64,000 bases of DNA from Hyphomicrobium sp. CS1GBMeth3 (GCF_900117455.1 NZ_FPHO01000002.1:1426001-1490000), one strand, 5' to 3'. Counted from the first letter of the stretch, positions 40,363 through 51,439 are shown. The notes: a model not told the origin generated them from the letters alone. Program-made: numbers and translations.

Positions 40363-43062
40363 ATGAATGCCCCGTTGCAGGCCAAGCCCGTCAAGACGAC
40401 GTGCCCTTATTGCGGGGTCGGATGCGGCGTGATCGCGCGGCCCGACGGCTTCGGCGGCGCGCAGGTGCAGGGCGATCCCGAGCATCCGGCAAACTTCGGG
40501 CGCCTGTGCTCGAAGGGCTCGGCCCTTGGCGAGACGCTGTCTCTCGACGGGCGCCTGTTGCATCCGATGGTGCGCGACGCCGAGGGAACGATGGCTCGCG
40601 CCTCATGGGACGACACGCTCGACGCCGTCGCCAAGGGTTTCCGCGACGTCATCACGCAACATGGCCCTGATGCGGTCGCCTTCTACGTTTCCGGCCAGCT
40701 TCTGACCGAGGACTACTACGTCGCCAACAAGCTGATGAAGGGCTTCATCGGCTCCGGCAACATCGACACCAACTCGCGTCTCTGCATGGCCTCGTCCGTC
40801 GCCGGTCACCGCCGTGCGTTTGGTGCTGACACCGTGCCCGGCTGCTACGAGGACCTGGACCAAGCCGACCTCCTGATCCTGACCGGATCGAACGCAGCCT
40901 GGTGCCATCCGATCCTGTTCCAGCGCATGCTCAGGAATAAGCGCGAGCGCGGCGCACGCATCGTCGTCATCGATCCACGCGCCACGCCAACCTCCGACGA
41001 AGCCGATCTGCTGATCCAGATCGCGCCGGGCACGGACTCGGTACTATTTTCGGGTCTCCTCGCCTACCTCGCGGACCAAGCTGTCCTCGACCGCGATTAT
41101 ATCCGCGACCACACCGACGGATTCTCGGAAGCGCTCGCGCGTGCCCGCCACATCGCCCCCGAGATCGAAGCGGTCGCCGAGCAGTGCCAGGTATCCCGGG
41201 TAGATGTCGGGACGCTCTATTCCTGGATTGCCGCTACGCCAAAGACGGTCACGCTCTATTCGCAGGGCGTCAATCAATCGGCGCAGGGAACCGATAAGGT
41301 CAACGCGATCATCAACTGTCATCTGGCAACAGGGCGCATCGGAAAGCCCGGCATGGGGCCGTTCTCGCTGACCGGACAGCCAAACGCGATGGGCGGGCGC
41401 GAGGTCGGCGGTCTCGCCAATCAGCTCGCCGCGCACATGGACTTCGAACCGAGCAACGTGGAGCGCGTCCGCCGGTTCTGGAACGCAGAGACCGTTGCCG
41501 CGCAACCCGGCCTAAAGGCCGTCGAAATGTTCGAGGCAGTGGCCCAGGGGCGTATCAAGGCGCTATGGGTCATGGCTACCAATCCGGTCGTGAGCCTTCC
41601 GCGCGCCGATGCGGTTCGCTCCGCCCTCGGCAACCTCGAACTCTTGGTCGTGTCCGATGTCGTGGAGGCGACCGACACCATCAGGTCGGGCGCTCATATC
41701 CTGTTGCCGGCTGCTGGCTGGGGGGAAAAAGAGGGCACGGTCACCAACTCCGAGCGGCGCATCTCGCGCCAGCGCGCTTTTCTTGTGACGCCCGGCGAGG
41801 CGCAGCCGGATTGGTGGATTGTGTCGGAGGTCGCAAAGCGCATGGGCTTCGCCGATGCGTTTGCCTACACCTCGGCGGCAGACATATTTGCCGAGCATTG
41901 CGCGCTCTCGGCATTCGAGAACGACGGCGCACGCGACTTCGACCTCACGGGTCTTAGCCGGCTTTCGCCCGATGGCTACGATACGCTCGAACCTGTTCAA
42001 TGGCCCGTCGCCACGATAGAGAAGCCGGGCCGCAAGCGCCTCTTTTCGCACGGCGGCTTCTATACGCCCGACGGACGCGCGCGCTTCATCGCCGTTGCCA
42101 AGCCGAAACTTGCCAACGCGTCTGCTCGCTATCTTCCACTACTCCTCAACACGGGGCGGATCCGCGACCAGTGGCACACGATGACCCGGACCGGAAAATC
42201 TCCCCGGCTGGGCGCTCATATCGATGAGCCGCGTATTTCAGTGCACCCTGACGATGCGCGCACCGCTGGCGTCGCGGACGGTGTGTTCGCGCGCGTATCG
42301 ACCTTGCACGGAAGCGCCATTCTGCGCGTCACCATTACGGCCGCACAACGGCGCGGCGAGATCTTCGCCCCCATTCACTGGAACGGCGAGACCGCGTCCG
42401 ACGCCCGCATCGGCGCCCTCGTGCAAGCAGCCTGCGATCCCATCTCAGGCCAGCCGGAGCTCAAGGCAACAGAGGCCACGCTCGCTCCCGTCGAGTTCGC
42501 CGTGCACGGCTTCTTCCTCTCCCGCAATCGGGTCACGATGCCCGATCACATCTGGTGGGCGCGTTCGGCGGTCGAGGGCGGCTTCGGCTACCGCATCGCG
42601 GCTCCGGCCGGAACGATGCATTGGGCTAACCTCGCGCGCGAGCTTCTCGGCGCCGACGAGAGCTACGCCGAGCTACTCGACGAAGGCCAGGGCCGCTACC
42701 GCGCAGCGATTATTCGCGGTGATGGCCTCGAATCCTGCGTGTTTCTCGCCAAGTCGCCTCACGCCCTGCCAGGCTGGGAATGGCTGAAGCAGCAGCTCGC
42801 GTCTCCGACGTTGACCGATGCTGCGCGCCGTGCCCTCCTCGCCGGCCGTGCCCCCGAAGCCGGCAGTGACAACGGCCCGATCGTATGTGCCTGCTTCGGC
42901 GTTGGCCGTAATGCAATCTGCCGCGCCATCTCAGACCAACACGCGACGTCGCTCGAAGCCATCGGCCGCGCACTCAAAGCCGGCACCAACTGCGGCTCCT
43001 GCATTCCGGAGCTTCGCCGGATCATCGCCGAGACACAGCCGCAGGCGGAACAAGCCGTCTGA
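40363..43062 (+). CDS. nasA: Assimilatory nitrate reductase NasA
   Basis: An 899-residue molybdopterin enzyme. The N-terminal [4Fe-4S] site is Cys14, Cys17, Cys21 (CPYCGVGC) and Cys49 (LCSKG). Molybdenum-cofactor motifs include the substrate-site block with NTNSRLCMASS-like INTNSRLCM (here DTNSRLCMAS) and GQPNAMGGREVGGLAN. The C-terminal 60 residues form a BFD-like [2Fe-2S] domain (CACFGVGRNAICRAI then NCGSCIPELRRII), as in NasA of Klebsiella. It reduces nitrate to nitrite in the cytoplasm. The ATG at 40363 is 13 bases after the previous stop. A strong terminator follows. Confidence 0.95.
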   Translation: MNAPLQAKPVKTTCPYCGVGCGVIARPDGFGGAQVQGDPEHPANFGRLCSKGSALGETLSLDGRLLHPMVRDAEGTMARASWDDTLDAVAKGFRDVITQHGPDAVAFYVSGQLLTEDYYVANKLMKGFIGSGNIDTNSRLCMASSVAGHRRAFGADTVPGCYEDLDQADLLILTGSNAAWCHPILFQRMLRNKRERGARIVVIDPRATPTSDEADLLIQIAPGTDSVLFSGLLAYLADQAVLDRDYIRDHTDGFSEALARARHIAPEIEAVAEQCQVSRVDVGTLYSWIAATPKTVTLYSQGVNQSAQGTDKVNAIINCHLATGRIGKPGMGPFSLTGQPNAMGGREVGGLANQLAAHMDFEPSNVERVRRFWNAETVAAQPGLKAVEMFEAVAQGRIKALWVMATNPVVSLPRADAVRSALGNLELLVVSDVVEATDTIRSGAHILLPAAGWGEKEGTVTNSERRISRQRAFLVTPGEAQPDWWIVSEVAKRMGFADAFAYTSAADIFAEHCALSAFENDGARDFDLTGLSRLSPDGYDTLEPVQWPVATIEKPGRKRLFSHGGFYTPDGRARFIAVAKPKLANASARYLPLLLNTGRIRDQWHTMTRTGKSPRLGAHIDEPRISVHPDDARTAGVADGVFARVSTLHGSAILRVTITAAQRRGEIFAPIHWNGETASDARIGALVQAACDPISGQPELKATEATLAPVEFAVHGFFLSRNRVTMPDHIWWARSAVEGGFGYRIAAPAGTMHWANLARELLGADESYAELLDEGQGRYRAAIIRGDGLESCVFLAKSPHALPGWEWLKQQLASPTLTDAARRALLAGRAPEAGSDNGPIVCACFGVGRNAICRAISDQHATSLEAIGRALKAGTNCGSCIPELRRIIAETQPQAEQAV

Positions 43063-43117
43063 TCAGGTCCTCCCGGCCCAATCTTCCGACCCCCACCAGA
43101 CAAACAGAACAAGAAAT

Positions 43118-43160
43118 CGCCATCCCTCCCACCAGCGGTGGGAGGGATGGCGTCTTTTTC
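43118..43160 (+). terminator. Strong rho-independent terminator after nasA
   Basis: A perfect 16-base-pair stem (43118-43133 with 43137-43152) on a three-base loop, followed by TCTTTTTC. It ends the nitrate operon 56 bases after the stop of nasA and separates it from the convergent porin gene. Confidence 0.95.
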
Positions 43161-43172
43161 CGTCGGAATAGA

Positions 43173-44468
43173 TCAGAAGGCGATCAACCCGCCGAAGCTC
43201 ACGAAATCCGCGTCCTCGAATTCCGTGAGGCCGTCCACGTCGGCCTGGTAGTGCTGGTACTTCAAGTAGAGCGTCATGGCCGCGGCGTCGATCTCCTGCG
43301 CGACGCCGCCGCCGAAGCGCTCGAGCGTGCTCGATGTGGCGCCAGCAGCCAATGCGGCCGGTCCGAGCTGATCCAGATAGGCAGCGTAATCGCCGTAGAC
43401 GACCGTCGCACCAAGCGGCAGCCACTTTCGCCGGATGCCGGCCTTGACGTAGTAGTGCTCGCTGTCGGGCTCGGTGAAGCCATTGGCAAGCAACGTGTCG
43501 TTGTTGTCCTCGTTGCCGTAGGCGCCATGGATGAAAAGACCGGTCGCGAGGTGCTCCGCATAACCGCCGACCTGGAAGAAATGCGAGTCCTTTGGCGTCA
43601 GCGTCGGCACGAAAGCGGACGTCGCCTCGCTGCTCATCTCCGTATATCCCGCGCCGAATGCGAGTTTGAAGCCAGCAAGCGTGCCCGCATAGCGCAGACC
43701 AACCTCCCAGAAGTCGTCCTCACCCCAGCTCGCGGAGGCCGAGAATCCGGCAAACACAGGTGTATCGTAGCGCACACCGTTCATAACGATACCATTGCAG
43801 TCGCCGCCGAGCGGCACGCCCTGGGTGTAGCAGAAGCCAAGCTGCCCCCAAGTCAATGGCGAGAGTGCGCCGGAAGCCTCGCGCAGGCGGAACTGCGGGA
43901 AGCCGGCCAGGAACGTGTAATTGTCGATGATCTGCGTGCCGGAGAGATCAGTGAACATCGCCGCGCTCTTGGCGGCATGGGCCAGGCGTCCGACGCTGAC
44001 CTTGCCGTAATTCTCGCTTTCCAAATACCAGAAGGACATCTGCGTGTTCAGATTGTCGTTCTTCGTGGCGTTGTTCTGGTTGATGGCGTCGGCGCCGCCA
44101 CCGAACGCATTGCCGGTGAGATCCTGGATGCGCAGCATGTAACCCGCCGTCCAACCAGGGCTGATCGTAGCTTTGCCATTGAACTTCACGTGCGACGTTT
44201 GCGTGGGACCGAGCCCATGCACATAGGCGTTTCGCTCGTCGCCGTCGTCCCAGACCGTGATCTCCTGGGCGATGTATCCCGAGATGGTGAGCGAGACCTT
44301 ACGGTTTCCTTTGCGAGCTGTCGTGGCTTCGAGCTCGGCTATCCGCTCCTCGAGATCAGCGCAGCAATCTCCGCTCAAGTCGGCGGCCCGAACCGCGGGC
44401 GCGGCCGCGAGCGTCGAAACGACCGAAGCTGCAAGCCATCCGAAGGCGTAACAACTTTTCTTATTCAT
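43173..44468 (-). CDS. Porin (rhizobial Porin_2 type)
   Basis: A 431-residue outer-membrane porin. The signal peptide (FGWLAASVVSTLAAAPAVRA) is followed by a short coiled-coil with a Cys pair (DCCADLEERIAELEAT) and KVSLTISGYIAQEITVWDDG, the family start. The 16-stranded barrel continues through MSFWYLESENYGKVSVGRLA and ends with FVSFGGLIAF. The ATG at 44468 gives the normal signal peptide; 44477 is also possible because ribosome-site spacing is poor for both. It is convergent with nasA, and nitrate entry is a possible but unproven role. Confidence 0.9.
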   Translation of the reverse strand: MNKKSCYAFGWLAASVVSTLAAAPAVRAADLSGDCCADLEERIAELEATTARKGNRKVSLTISGYIAQEITVWDDGDERNAYVHGLGPTQTSHVKFNGKATISPGWTAGYMLRIQDLTGNAFGGGADAINQNNATKNDNLNTQMSFWYLESENYGKVSVGRLAHAAKSAAMFTDLSGTQIIDNYTFLAGFPQFRLREASGALSPLTWGQLGFCYTQGVPLGGDCNGIVMNGVRYDTPVFAGFSASASWGEDDFWEVGLRYAGTLAGFKLAFGAGYTEMSSEATSAFVPTLTPKDSHFFQVGGYAEHLATGLFIHGAYGNEDNNDTLLANGFTEPDSEHYYVKAGIRRKWLPLGATVVYGDYAAYLDQLGPAALAAGATSSTLERFGGGVAQEIDAAAMTLYLKYQHYQADVDGLTEFEDADFVSFGGLIAF

Positions 44469-44692
44469 TCCCCTCATCCGCTGATCGATTTCCGATGTAG
44501 TCAGCGTAGAAAGCTTTACCCTCAATCCCAAAAAAGTTCGGCACATCTAACGAGCCGCCAAACCCCAGTGTGGCATCGGCGACGCACATTGCCGATCAGA
44601 CGAGCAATTCGCCCCATGATTGACCAAACGCACGGCGGAACTCTCTCAGAGAGCCGCGACGGACCGACGCAGTAAATGTTACTCTCGCGCGC

Positions 44693-46402
44693 CTAGGAGG
44701 CTCGCTTTCTGTCGGGTGACAACTCCGCACCAAGCCGCTTCAGCGCCTCGGACGTATCGAAGCGATCAAGGATGATCTCGATCAACGCCGGCCCCTGGTT
44801 GCTGGCGCGCGCTTCGGCAAGGGCATGGTCGAGTTCCTCCTCGGTCATCACGCGCCGGCCCCATCCTCCACCAAAAACCTCCGGGAGCTGGTGATAAGCC
44901 CAAGGCTGGATATCGTTGTAGGGGCCTTCATGGATGATGCGCTCGGTCGTATAGCCGTCGTTGTTCATGAGAACAATAATGGCGTTGGCCTTGCGACGAC
45001 AGAGCGACGACAGTTCCTGAACCGTCATTTGAAAAGCACCGTCTCCGATGAGCGCGAGCGTGCGGCGCGACGGCGCGGCCAGTGCGGCACCGAGCGTTGC
45101 CGGCAAGGCATATCCGATCGACAGATAGAAGGCCTGCCCGATGAAGGCGACGTCATGGTGCATGACGAGGTCGGCAGCCGCAAAGATCGAATCCCCCGTC
45201 TCGGCAATGACGGTCGTGTCCTGCTCGAGAAAGGCATTGATCCGCTTCATGACGCGGCTGAGGGTAAGCTTGCGGCCAGGCTCGGATATGAAGCCGGTGT
45301 CGAGGACCTGTGAGACGCTTTTGAATGGCGGGTGCGCGAGTCCGCCCTTCGGCATGCGGTCGGCCAGGCCAGTCAGGACGTCACCGATCCAGACCTGCTC
45401 GTAAACATGATACTGGATTTTCAGGCGCCCCGAGTTGGCGAGCACCATATGGCGGTCCGCCAGCCGGGCCGTGTAGATGCCGAAGTTCATGTCGCTGATC
45501 CACGCACCGAGGCAGAGCAACACGTCCGCGTTCTCAACGATGTCGCGGATTTCCCGGCGCGACATCCCACCCTCGTAGACACCGATGGCCTGTGGATGGT
45601 GCTCAGATATGACGGCCTTGCCGAGCAGCGTTGTGGCAACCGGGAGACCGCTTGCCTCGACGAGCCGCAGAAACTCGCTCATGAGGCCGTAGCGATGCAG
45701 CTCGACTCCGCCGAGGATCACAGCGCGGCTGGCGTTCGAAAGCAGAGCCGTGGCCTCATCGAGTGCTTCCGCGAGCGCATCCGGATCGGAGGGCGGACGC
45801 GCGGGGACGGAGAATGGCTTCAGCGCCTGGCACGGCTGATCCACCATGTCGGCCGGGATCTCGATCATGATTGGCCGCTTCTCGATGAGGCAACGAGCAA
45901 GCGCGCGATCGATCCGCTGCGGCGCCTCCGCAGGGTCATCGAGGAGCACGGACGCCGCCGTGATGTGGCTGAAGGCTTGCTGCATCGTCCCTGAGTCGCC
46001 GACGGCGTGGTGCAGCAGCATCGAGGAGCGTCTCTGCGTGGTCCTCGGACCACCCACGAGAAGCACAAGCGGGACTTGCTCGGCATAGGCGCCGGCAACA
46101 GCGTTCATGGCGCTGAAGCCTCCGACGCCCCAGGTGACGCAGACGCATCCAATGCCGTTGATCCTGGCATAGGCGTCGGCGGCGTAGCCAGCGTTGAGCT
46201 CGTTGCAGGTGCCGACGAGATCGATGCCCTGCGCGATCAGGCGATCCATGAACGTCAACACATAGTCGCCGGGGACGCCAAACGCATGCCTAAGGCCGGC
46301 CTGCTTCAGGCGCTCGATAAGGTAGTGGGCTACGGTGACAGGAGCGTCCGACAACCTCAACCTCGATTTTCGCGACCAGTGGGACGATTCGACATCCCTC
46401 AT
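44693..46402 (-). CDS. Thiamine-diphosphate 2-keto acid decarboxylase (pyruvate/indolepyruvate type)
   Basis: A 569-residue enzyme in the pyruvate/indolepyruvate decarboxylase family. The catalytic Glu lies in GTCNELNAGYAADAYARI, the His pair in MLLHHAVGD, and the thiamine-binding motif runs from IGDGAFQMTVQELSS to NNDGYTTERIIH. The residues and length fit a non-oxidative decarboxylase making an aldehyde from a 2-keto acid. It cannot be told apart as pyruvate, indolepyruvate or phenylpyruvate specific. No ribosome site is obvious at the ATG at 46402. It stands alone, upstream of the porin on the same strand. Confidence 0.9.
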   Translation of the reverse strand: MRDVESSHWSRKSRLRLSDAPVTVAHYLIERLKQAGLRHAFGVPGDYVLTFMDRLIAQGIDLVGTCNELNAGYAADAYARINGIGCVCVTWGVGGFSAMNAVAGAYAEQVPLVLLVGGPRTTQRRSSMLLHHAVGDSGTMQQAFSHITAASVLLDDPAEAPQRIDRALARCLIEKRPIMIEIPADMVDQPCQALKPFSVPARPPSDPDALAEALDEATALLSNASRAVILGGVELHRYGLMSEFLRLVEASGLPVATTLLGKAVISEHHPQAIGVYEGGMSRREIRDIVENADVLLCLGAWISDMNFGIYTARLADRHMVLANSGRLKIQYHVYEQVWIGDVLTGLADRMPKGGLAHPPFKSVSQVLDTGFISEPGRKLTLSRVMKRINAFLEQDTTVIAETGDSIFAAADLVMHHDVAFIGQAFYLSIGYALPATLGAALAAPSRRTLALIGDGAFQMTVQELSSLCRRKANAIIVLMNNDGYTTERIIHEGPYNDIQPWAYHQLPEVFGGGWGRRVMTEEELDHALAEARASNQGPALIEIILDRFDTSEALKRLGAELSPDRKRAS

Positions 46403-46566
46403 GGATTAAACACCGGACTGCTTAACAAGCGATAGAAGGTCTCGTACATAGCGCGCAGATTCCCGTGAAACAGCGCGCGCGTGGCCCCGACAGATTTCGA
46501 TCGTCGCGGGATAAAACTGGCGTAACCCTACGCGATCAGAGAGATTCTGAGCCCTCGTGCTGGGTG

Positions 46567-46893
46567 TCAGTCCGCTTTCGGCGCCAGGGCTCCGCGCGCA
46601 GGCGGAGAAGCCGGGCGGTGCGCCACGCGATCGTAGCACTTTAGCCGAAGATCGGCGTTGTCAATCGCAGCACAGTCCGGCGCGGTGACCGGAGACAAGC
46701 TCTCCATAAGCAGAGCGGCCGCGCCGCCGAGCAGCAACAGCGCAAGCCCCGCTGTCAGCATGATGCGGCTGGCGGCAACCAGCTCGAATCGTCGTCTCCG
46801 TCGATGGTCGAGATGTTCTCCGTATCGGCGTTGTGCATCGATCCGCTCATGCCATGCAGACTCTCCTCGCCAACAAAATAGGAGGCTCGCCAT
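46567..46893 (-). CDS. Small membrane protein with C-terminal RLxCYD motif
   Basis: About 108 residues: an Arg-rich cytoplasmic N-terminus, one membrane helix (IMLTAGLALLLLGGAAALLM), then a short periplasmic tail with CAAIDNADLRLKCYDRVA. The C-x(n)-RLxCYD pattern is common in small proteobacterial envelope proteins of unknown role, and the two cysteines may be disulphide-linked. The start is uncertain (ATG 46893, TTG 46920, or a later start just before the helix at 46761). Coding status rests on the tail motif. Confidence 0.5.
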   Translation of the reverse strand: MASLLFCWRGESAWHERIDAQRRYGEHLDHRRRRRFELVAASRIMLTAGLALLLLGGAAALLMESLSPVTAPDCAAIDNADLRLKCYDRVAHRPASPPARGALAPKAD

Positions 46894-46955
46894 AAAGATT
46901 CGAGGTGGAATGTGGTGCAAGCTTATAGTGGTCGCGTGTTAGCGGCGTCACCCGG

Positions 46956-47275
46956 CTATTGCCTTGTAGAACGCGGGCTCGCCGTCGACGGCCGCTCGCC
47001 TTGCACCTGGAGCTCCGCCACAGCGCGCTTAAGCGCCGCGCGGGGCAGATGGTTGAGCACGACGAAATTGCAGAGCACGATGTGGAACGCGCGGTCGTCC
47101 CAGGGAAGAGGCTTGGCGAGGTCATGCTCGATGAACTCGAGGCGCGGGCCTCTGCTCTGCCGGCAGGGACGCGCGGAGTTTCGCTGCCTGATCGCGAGCA
47201 ATGACGAGCTGGCCGTTCGAGATATCAATTCCGGTGGCCTCGGGAGTGTTTCGCACCCGACACGCTGCGATCAAA
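46956..47275 (-). pseudogene. Frameshifted remnant of a class I methyltransferase
   Basis: Two adjacent minus-strand frames together look like one SAM-dependent methyltransferase. The first gives ATGIDISNGQLVIARDQAA (47241-47185), and the second gives RLEFIEHDLAKPLPWDDRAF and LCNFVVLNHLPRAALKRAVAEL (47135-47010). The join needs a one-base shift near 47140, and stop codons lie on both sides. No complete gene is possible here, so I read it as a decayed fragment. The 650 bases between 46894 and 47559 hold no intact gene. Confidence 0.55.
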
Positions 47276-47441
47276 GTACGCTCACGAAGAGAGCATCGAC
47301 GGCAGTTTCACGATCATCTACGAACCGGATGGTCTTGAATTGTGTGGGCCTGAGCCCAGGTGGGCAACCTAGCTCGCGTTTTCCCCTCCCAGGTTAAATT
47401 TTCCAGCCGGGTGGGTCTCCACGATGATCAGTCAACTAACG

Positions 47442-47455
47442 TTGACCTTAATCAA
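47442..47455 (+). promoter_or_regulatory. FNR/FixK-type box before the HlyD-RbbA operon
   Basis: TTGACCTTAATCAA is an exact TTGA-N6-TCAA palindrome, the core of FNR/FixK/Anr sites. It lies 105 bases before the ATG at 47560, in a non-coding stretch. It suggests induction at low oxygen. No -10 element was assigned with confidence. Confidence 0.6.
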
Positions 47456-47559
47456 AGAAGTTCGCAGTGACGACGGTAGGGCTGGCCTGCTTTAACATTC
47501 AAGGCCGATCCCGTTGCCCGATATGCGCGGCGCTCTGACACCCAGCCGGAGAGATCTGC

Positions 47560-48633
47560 ATGCAATTCGACTTTGCGTCCTATCGGCTAGCGGCGGCGGC
47601 GGCGCTCGCGCTGCTCGTCGCGATCTACATCGGCTGGAGCGCCTATTCGAACACGGGATTACCGGCCGGCATCGTGAGCGGGAACGGGCGCATCGAGGCC
47701 GTCGAGATCGACATCGCCACCAAGATCGCCGGGCGCATCCGTGAGATCCTCGTCGACGAGGGTGACTTTGTGACTGCGGGACAGGTGCTGGCGCGCATGG
47801 ACACCGATGCCCTCCAGGCCCAGCGGCGCCAGGCCGAGGCTCAGCTCAGGCGGGCGCTGATCGGGGTCGACACCGCAAACAGCCTCGTGGCGCAGCGCGA
47901 TGCAGAGCAGCGCGCTGCCGTCGCCGTCGTCGCACAACGCGAAGCCGAGCTCGATGCCGCCGAGCGCAAGCTGGCCCGCAGCGAGGTGCTGGCCAAGCAG
48001 GACAACGTCTCGCAACAGGTGCTCGACAACGACCGCGCCAGCGCCCAAAGCGCCAAGGCCGCCGTCGCTGCCGCCGAAGCGCAGCGGGCTGCTGCGGAAG
48101 CCGGCATTGGTGCTGCTAAAGCGTCGGTTGTCGATGCCGAGGCCGCGGTCGAGGCTGCACGCGCTGCCATCGACAATCTCACGGTCGAAATCGAGGACAG
48201 CACGCTCAAGGCTCCGCGCGACGGACGCGTGCAGTACCGCGTTGCCCAGCCCGGCGAGGTGCTCTCGGCAGGCGGACGCGTCCTGAACCTCGTGGATCTC
48301 GGTGACGTCTACATGACGTTCTTCCTGCCGACCGCCGAGGCGGGGCGTGTCGCCATCGGCGCCGACGTACGCCTCGTGCTCGACGCTGCGCCCCAGTACG
48401 TGATTCCGGCCAAGGCGACGTTTGTCGCCGACGTGGCGCAGTTCACGCCCAAGACGGTGGAGACCGAGGAGGAGCGTCAGAAGCTGATGTTCCGCATCAA
48501 GGCGCACATCCCGAAGGAGCTGCTCAAGAAGCACATCGAGCATGTGAAGACCGGCCTCCCCGGCATGGCCTACCTCCGCCTTGATCCGAACGTGGATTGG
48601 CCGAAGAGCCTTTCGGATAACCTGGTCCAATGA
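47560..48633 (+). CDS. HlyD-family membrane fusion protein
   Basis: A 357-residue adaptor. One N-terminal membrane helix ([19 protein letters not shown]) anchors it. A biotinyl-lipoyl-like half ([20 protein letters not shown]) comes next, then a long Ala/Glu-rich coiled-coil hairpin of about 110 residues and the second lipoyl half ([20 protein letters not shown]). Such proteins bridge an inner-membrane pump to the outer membrane. The ATG has GGAGAGA upstream, and its stop overlaps the start of rbbA by four bases. It is the YhiI-like partner of the RbbA system. Confidence 0.92.
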   Translation: MQFDFASYRLAAAAALALLVAIYIGWSAYSNTGLPAGIVSGNGRIEAVEIDIATKIAGRIREILVDEGDFVTAGQVLARMDTDALQAQRRQAEAQLRRALIGVDTANSLVAQRDAEQRAAVAVVAQREAELDAAERKLARSEVLAKQDNVSQQVLDNDRASAQSAKAAVAAAEAQRAAAEAGIGAAKASVVDAEAAVEAARAAIDNLTVEIEDSTLKAPRDGRVQYRVAQPGEVLSAGGRVLNLVDLGDVYMTFFLPTAEAGRVAIGADVRLVLDAAPQYVIPAKATFVADVAQFTPKTVETEEERQKLMFRIKAHIPKELLKKHIEHVKTGLPGMAYLRLDPNVDWPKSLSDNLVQ

Positions 48634-51437
48634 GCGCGCACCCGGCTCACGCCACGCCATACTCCACTTCCCCCGTGGCGCGTCTCGAGTCGGTGAGCCT
48701 GTCCTATGGCAAGGTCCGTGCCCTCGAGGACATCACGCTTGATCTGCCGGCAGGCTGCATGGTCGGCCTGATCGGCCCCGATGGCGTCGGCAAATCGAGC
48801 CTGCTCGCGCTTGTTGCCGGCGCACGCGAGATCCAGGACGGGCGCGTGCACGTGCTCGGCGGCGACATGGCCGACGCCCGCCATCGCGATACCGCCTGCC
48901 CCCGCATCGCCTACATGCCGCAGGGGCTCGGCAAGAATCTCTATCCGACGCTCTCCGTGTTCGAGAATGTCGACTTCTTCGGCCGGCTGTTCGGGCATGA
49001 CCGTGAGGAGCGCCACCGGCGCATCGGCGAGCTTCTGGAAAGCACCGGCCTGGCCGCGTTTTCAGACCGGCCGGCTAACAAGCTCTCGGGCGGCATGAAG
49101 CAAAAGCTCGGCCTCTGCTGCGCGCTGATCCACGATCCGGATCTTTTGATCCTCGACGAGCCGACAACGGGCGTCGACCCGCTGTCGCGGCGGCAGTTCT
49201 GGGAGCTGATCGACGATATCCGCCACGCCCGCGACGGCATGAGCGTCGTCGTCGCCACGGCCTATATGGAGGAGGCCGCCCGCTTCGACTGGCTGGTGGC
49301 CATGGACGCGGGCCGCATTCTCGCCACCGGCACGCCCGACGACCTGTTGGCGCGGACCGGCGCCGACAACCTCGACGCCGCATTCATCGCCCTCTTGCCC
49401 GAGGAGCGCCGCCGCGGACATCGCGAGGTGGTGATTCCGCCACGCCCACCGGACGGCGAGACCGACATTGCCATAGAGGCCGAGGGGCTCACCATGCGCT
49501 TCGGGAGCTTCACTGCCGTTGACAACGTGAGCTTCCGCATCCCAAAAGGCGAGATCTTCGGTTTCCTCGGCTCCAACGGCTGCGGCAAGACCACGACCAT
49601 GAAGATGCTGACCGGGCTCTTGCCCGCCAGCGCCGGCATCGCCCGCCTGTTTGGCCGCGAAGTCGATCCTCGCGACATCGAGATCCGCCGCCGCGTCGGC
49701 TACATGTCCCAGGCGTTCTCGCTCTACACGGAGCTGACCGTGCGCCAGAACCTGGACTTGCACGCGCGCCTGTTCGGCATGGACCCAGACGTCATCCCAG
49801 GTCGGATCGCCGAGATGTCTGAGCGTTTCAGCCTCCAGGACGTCATGGACGCACTGCCCGACGCCCTGCCGCTCGGCATCCGCCAGCGCCTGTCGCTGGC
49901 CGTGGCCATGATCCATGCCCCCGACATCCTGATCCTCGACGAGCCGACCTCCGGTGTCGATCCTGTTGCGCGCGACGGCTTTTGGCAGATCCTATCCGAT
50001 CTCTCGCGCAAGGACGGCGTGACGATTTTCGTCTCCACGCACTTCATGAACGAGGCCGAACTCTGCGATCGCATCTCGCTGATGCATGCAGGCAAGGTGC
50101 TGATCAGCGACACGCCGGACGCGATCAAGAAGACGCGCGGCGCGGCGACGCTCGAGGAGGCCTTCATCGCCTATCTTGAGGATGCCATCGGCGAAGCGCA
50201 GGACGGTGGTCAGAAGAAGCTGGCTGTGCCCGCCGCCATCGTTGAGCCTGCCGGAGCACCTCCCCTCTCCTCCGCCCAGCCTCCCTTGGACGCCCGCAAG
50301 AGCCGGGCCTTTTTCGACCGCCGCCGCATGTTCGCCTATACGCAGCGCGAAGCGCTGGAGCTCAGGCGCGATCCCATCCGCGGCACGCTAGCGACGCTCG
50401 GCACCGTCATCCTGATGTTCGTCATCGGCTACGGCGTCAACATGGACGTCGAGAACTTGTCCTTCGCCGTACTCGACCGTGACGACACGACGCTCTCACG
50501 CGACTACGCGCTGCAGCTCTCGGGCTCGCGCTATTTCACCGAGAAGCCGCCGATCACCGACTACGCCGATCTCGACCGACGCATGCGCAACGGCGAGCTA
50601 AGCCTTGCCATCGAGATCCCGCCGGGATTCGCCCGCGACGTCGCGCGTGGCCGCACGGTCGAGATTGGCGCTTGGATCGATGGCGCCATGCCGACGCGCG
50701 CCGAGACAGTACGCGGCTACGTGCAGGGTATGCACGCTACCTGGCTGACGCAGAAGTCGCGCGAACTCTACGGAGATCGGGCAACCGTGGGCGAATTCCA
50801 ACTCGCGCTGCGCTATCGCTACAATCCGGACGTGCAGAGCCTCGTTGCCATGGTCCCGGCGGTGATCCCGATGCTCTTGATCATGATCCCGGCCATGCTG
50901 ACCGTGCTGAGCGTGGTGCGTGAGAAGGAACTCGGCTCCATCATCAACTTTTACGTGACGCCGGTCACGCGGCTCGAGTTCCTTCTCGGCAAGCAGATCC
51001 CCTACATCGGGCTTGGTCTCTTGAACTTCTTCCTGCTCGCGGCGTTTGCCGTGTTCATCTTTCGCGTGCCGCTCACTGGCAGTTTCCTGACGCTGACCGC
51101 TGCCGCCTTCGTCTACGTGATCGTGACGACGGGCTTCGGCCTTCTGATGTCGACGTTCATGAAGAGCCAGATTGCAGCCATCTTCGGCACGACGCTGCTA
51201 ACGCTGATACCCGCCGTGCAGTATTCCGGTATTACGGACCCCGTCTCCTCGCTCCAAGGCGCGGGCTACCTGATCGGCCAGATCTATCCCACGACGTATT
51301 TCGTGACCATCTCGCGCGGCACGTTCTCGAAAGCGCTCGAGTTCGGCGATCTTGCCGCCAGCTTCGTGCCCATGCTGCTCGCCATTCCGGTTCTGCTCGG
51401 CCTCAGTGCGGCGTTCCTCAAGAAACAGGCAGCCTGA
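48630..51437 (+). CDS. rbbA: RbbA-like ABC protein: two ATPase domains fused to a permease
   Basis: A 935-residue fusion. ATPase domain 1 (residues about 10-240) has [24 protein letters not shown] and [12 protein letters not shown]. Domain 2 (about 285-500) has GSNGCGKTT and [12 protein letters not shown], but the signature is degenerate (LPLGIRQRL instead of LSGGQ). From about residue 560 an ABC-2 permease follows with six helices and a large periplasmic loop. The layout is that of RbbA/YhiH of E. coli, described both as a ribosome-associated ATPase and as an exporter. The adjacent adaptor and permease genes favour export; the cargo is unknown. Confidence 0.93.
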   Translation: MSAHPAHATPYSTSPVARLESVSLSYGKVRALEDITLDLPAGCMVGLIGPDGVGKSSLLALVAGAREIQDGRVHVLGGDMADARHRDTACPRIAYMPQGLGKNLYPTLSVFENVDFFGRLFGHDREERHRRIGELLESTGLAAFSDRPANKLSGGMKQKLGLCCALIHDPDLLILDEPTTGVDPLSRRQFWELIDDIRHARDGMSVVVATAYMEEAARFDWLVAMDAGRILATGTPDDLLARTGADNLDAAFIALLPEERRRGHREVVIPPRPPDGETDIAIEAEGLTMRFGSFTAVDNVSFRIPKGEIFGFLGSNGCGKTTTMKMLTGLLPASAGIARLFGREVDPRDIEIRRRVGYMSQAFSLYTELTVRQNLDLHARLFGMDPDVIPGRIAEMSERFSLQDVMDALPDALPLGIRQRLSLAVAMIHAPDILILDEPTSGVDPVARDGFWQILSDLSRKDGVTIFVSTHFMNEAELCDRISLMHAGKVLISDTPDAIKKTRGAATLEEAFIAYLEDAIGEAQDGGQKKLAVPAAIVEPAGAPPLSSAQPPLDARKSRAFFDRRRMFAYTQREALELRRDPIRGTLATLGTVILMFVIGYGVNMDVENLSFAVLDRDDTTLSRDYALQLSGSRYFTEKPPITDYADLDRRMRNGELSLAIEIPPGFARDVARGRTVEIGAWIDGAMPTRAETVRGYVQGMHATWLTQKSRELYGDRATVGEFQLALRYRYNPDVQSLVAMVPAVIPMLLIMIPAMLTVLSVVREKELGSIINFYVTPVTRLEFLLGKQIPYIGLGLLNFFLLAAFAVFIFRVPLTGSFLTLTAAAFVYVIVTTGFGLLMSTFMKSQIAAIFGTTLLTLIPAVQYSGITDPVSSLQGAGYLIGQIYPTTYFVTISRGTFSKALEFGDLAASFVPMLLAIPVLLGLSAAFLKKQAA

Positions 51438-51439
51438 CC

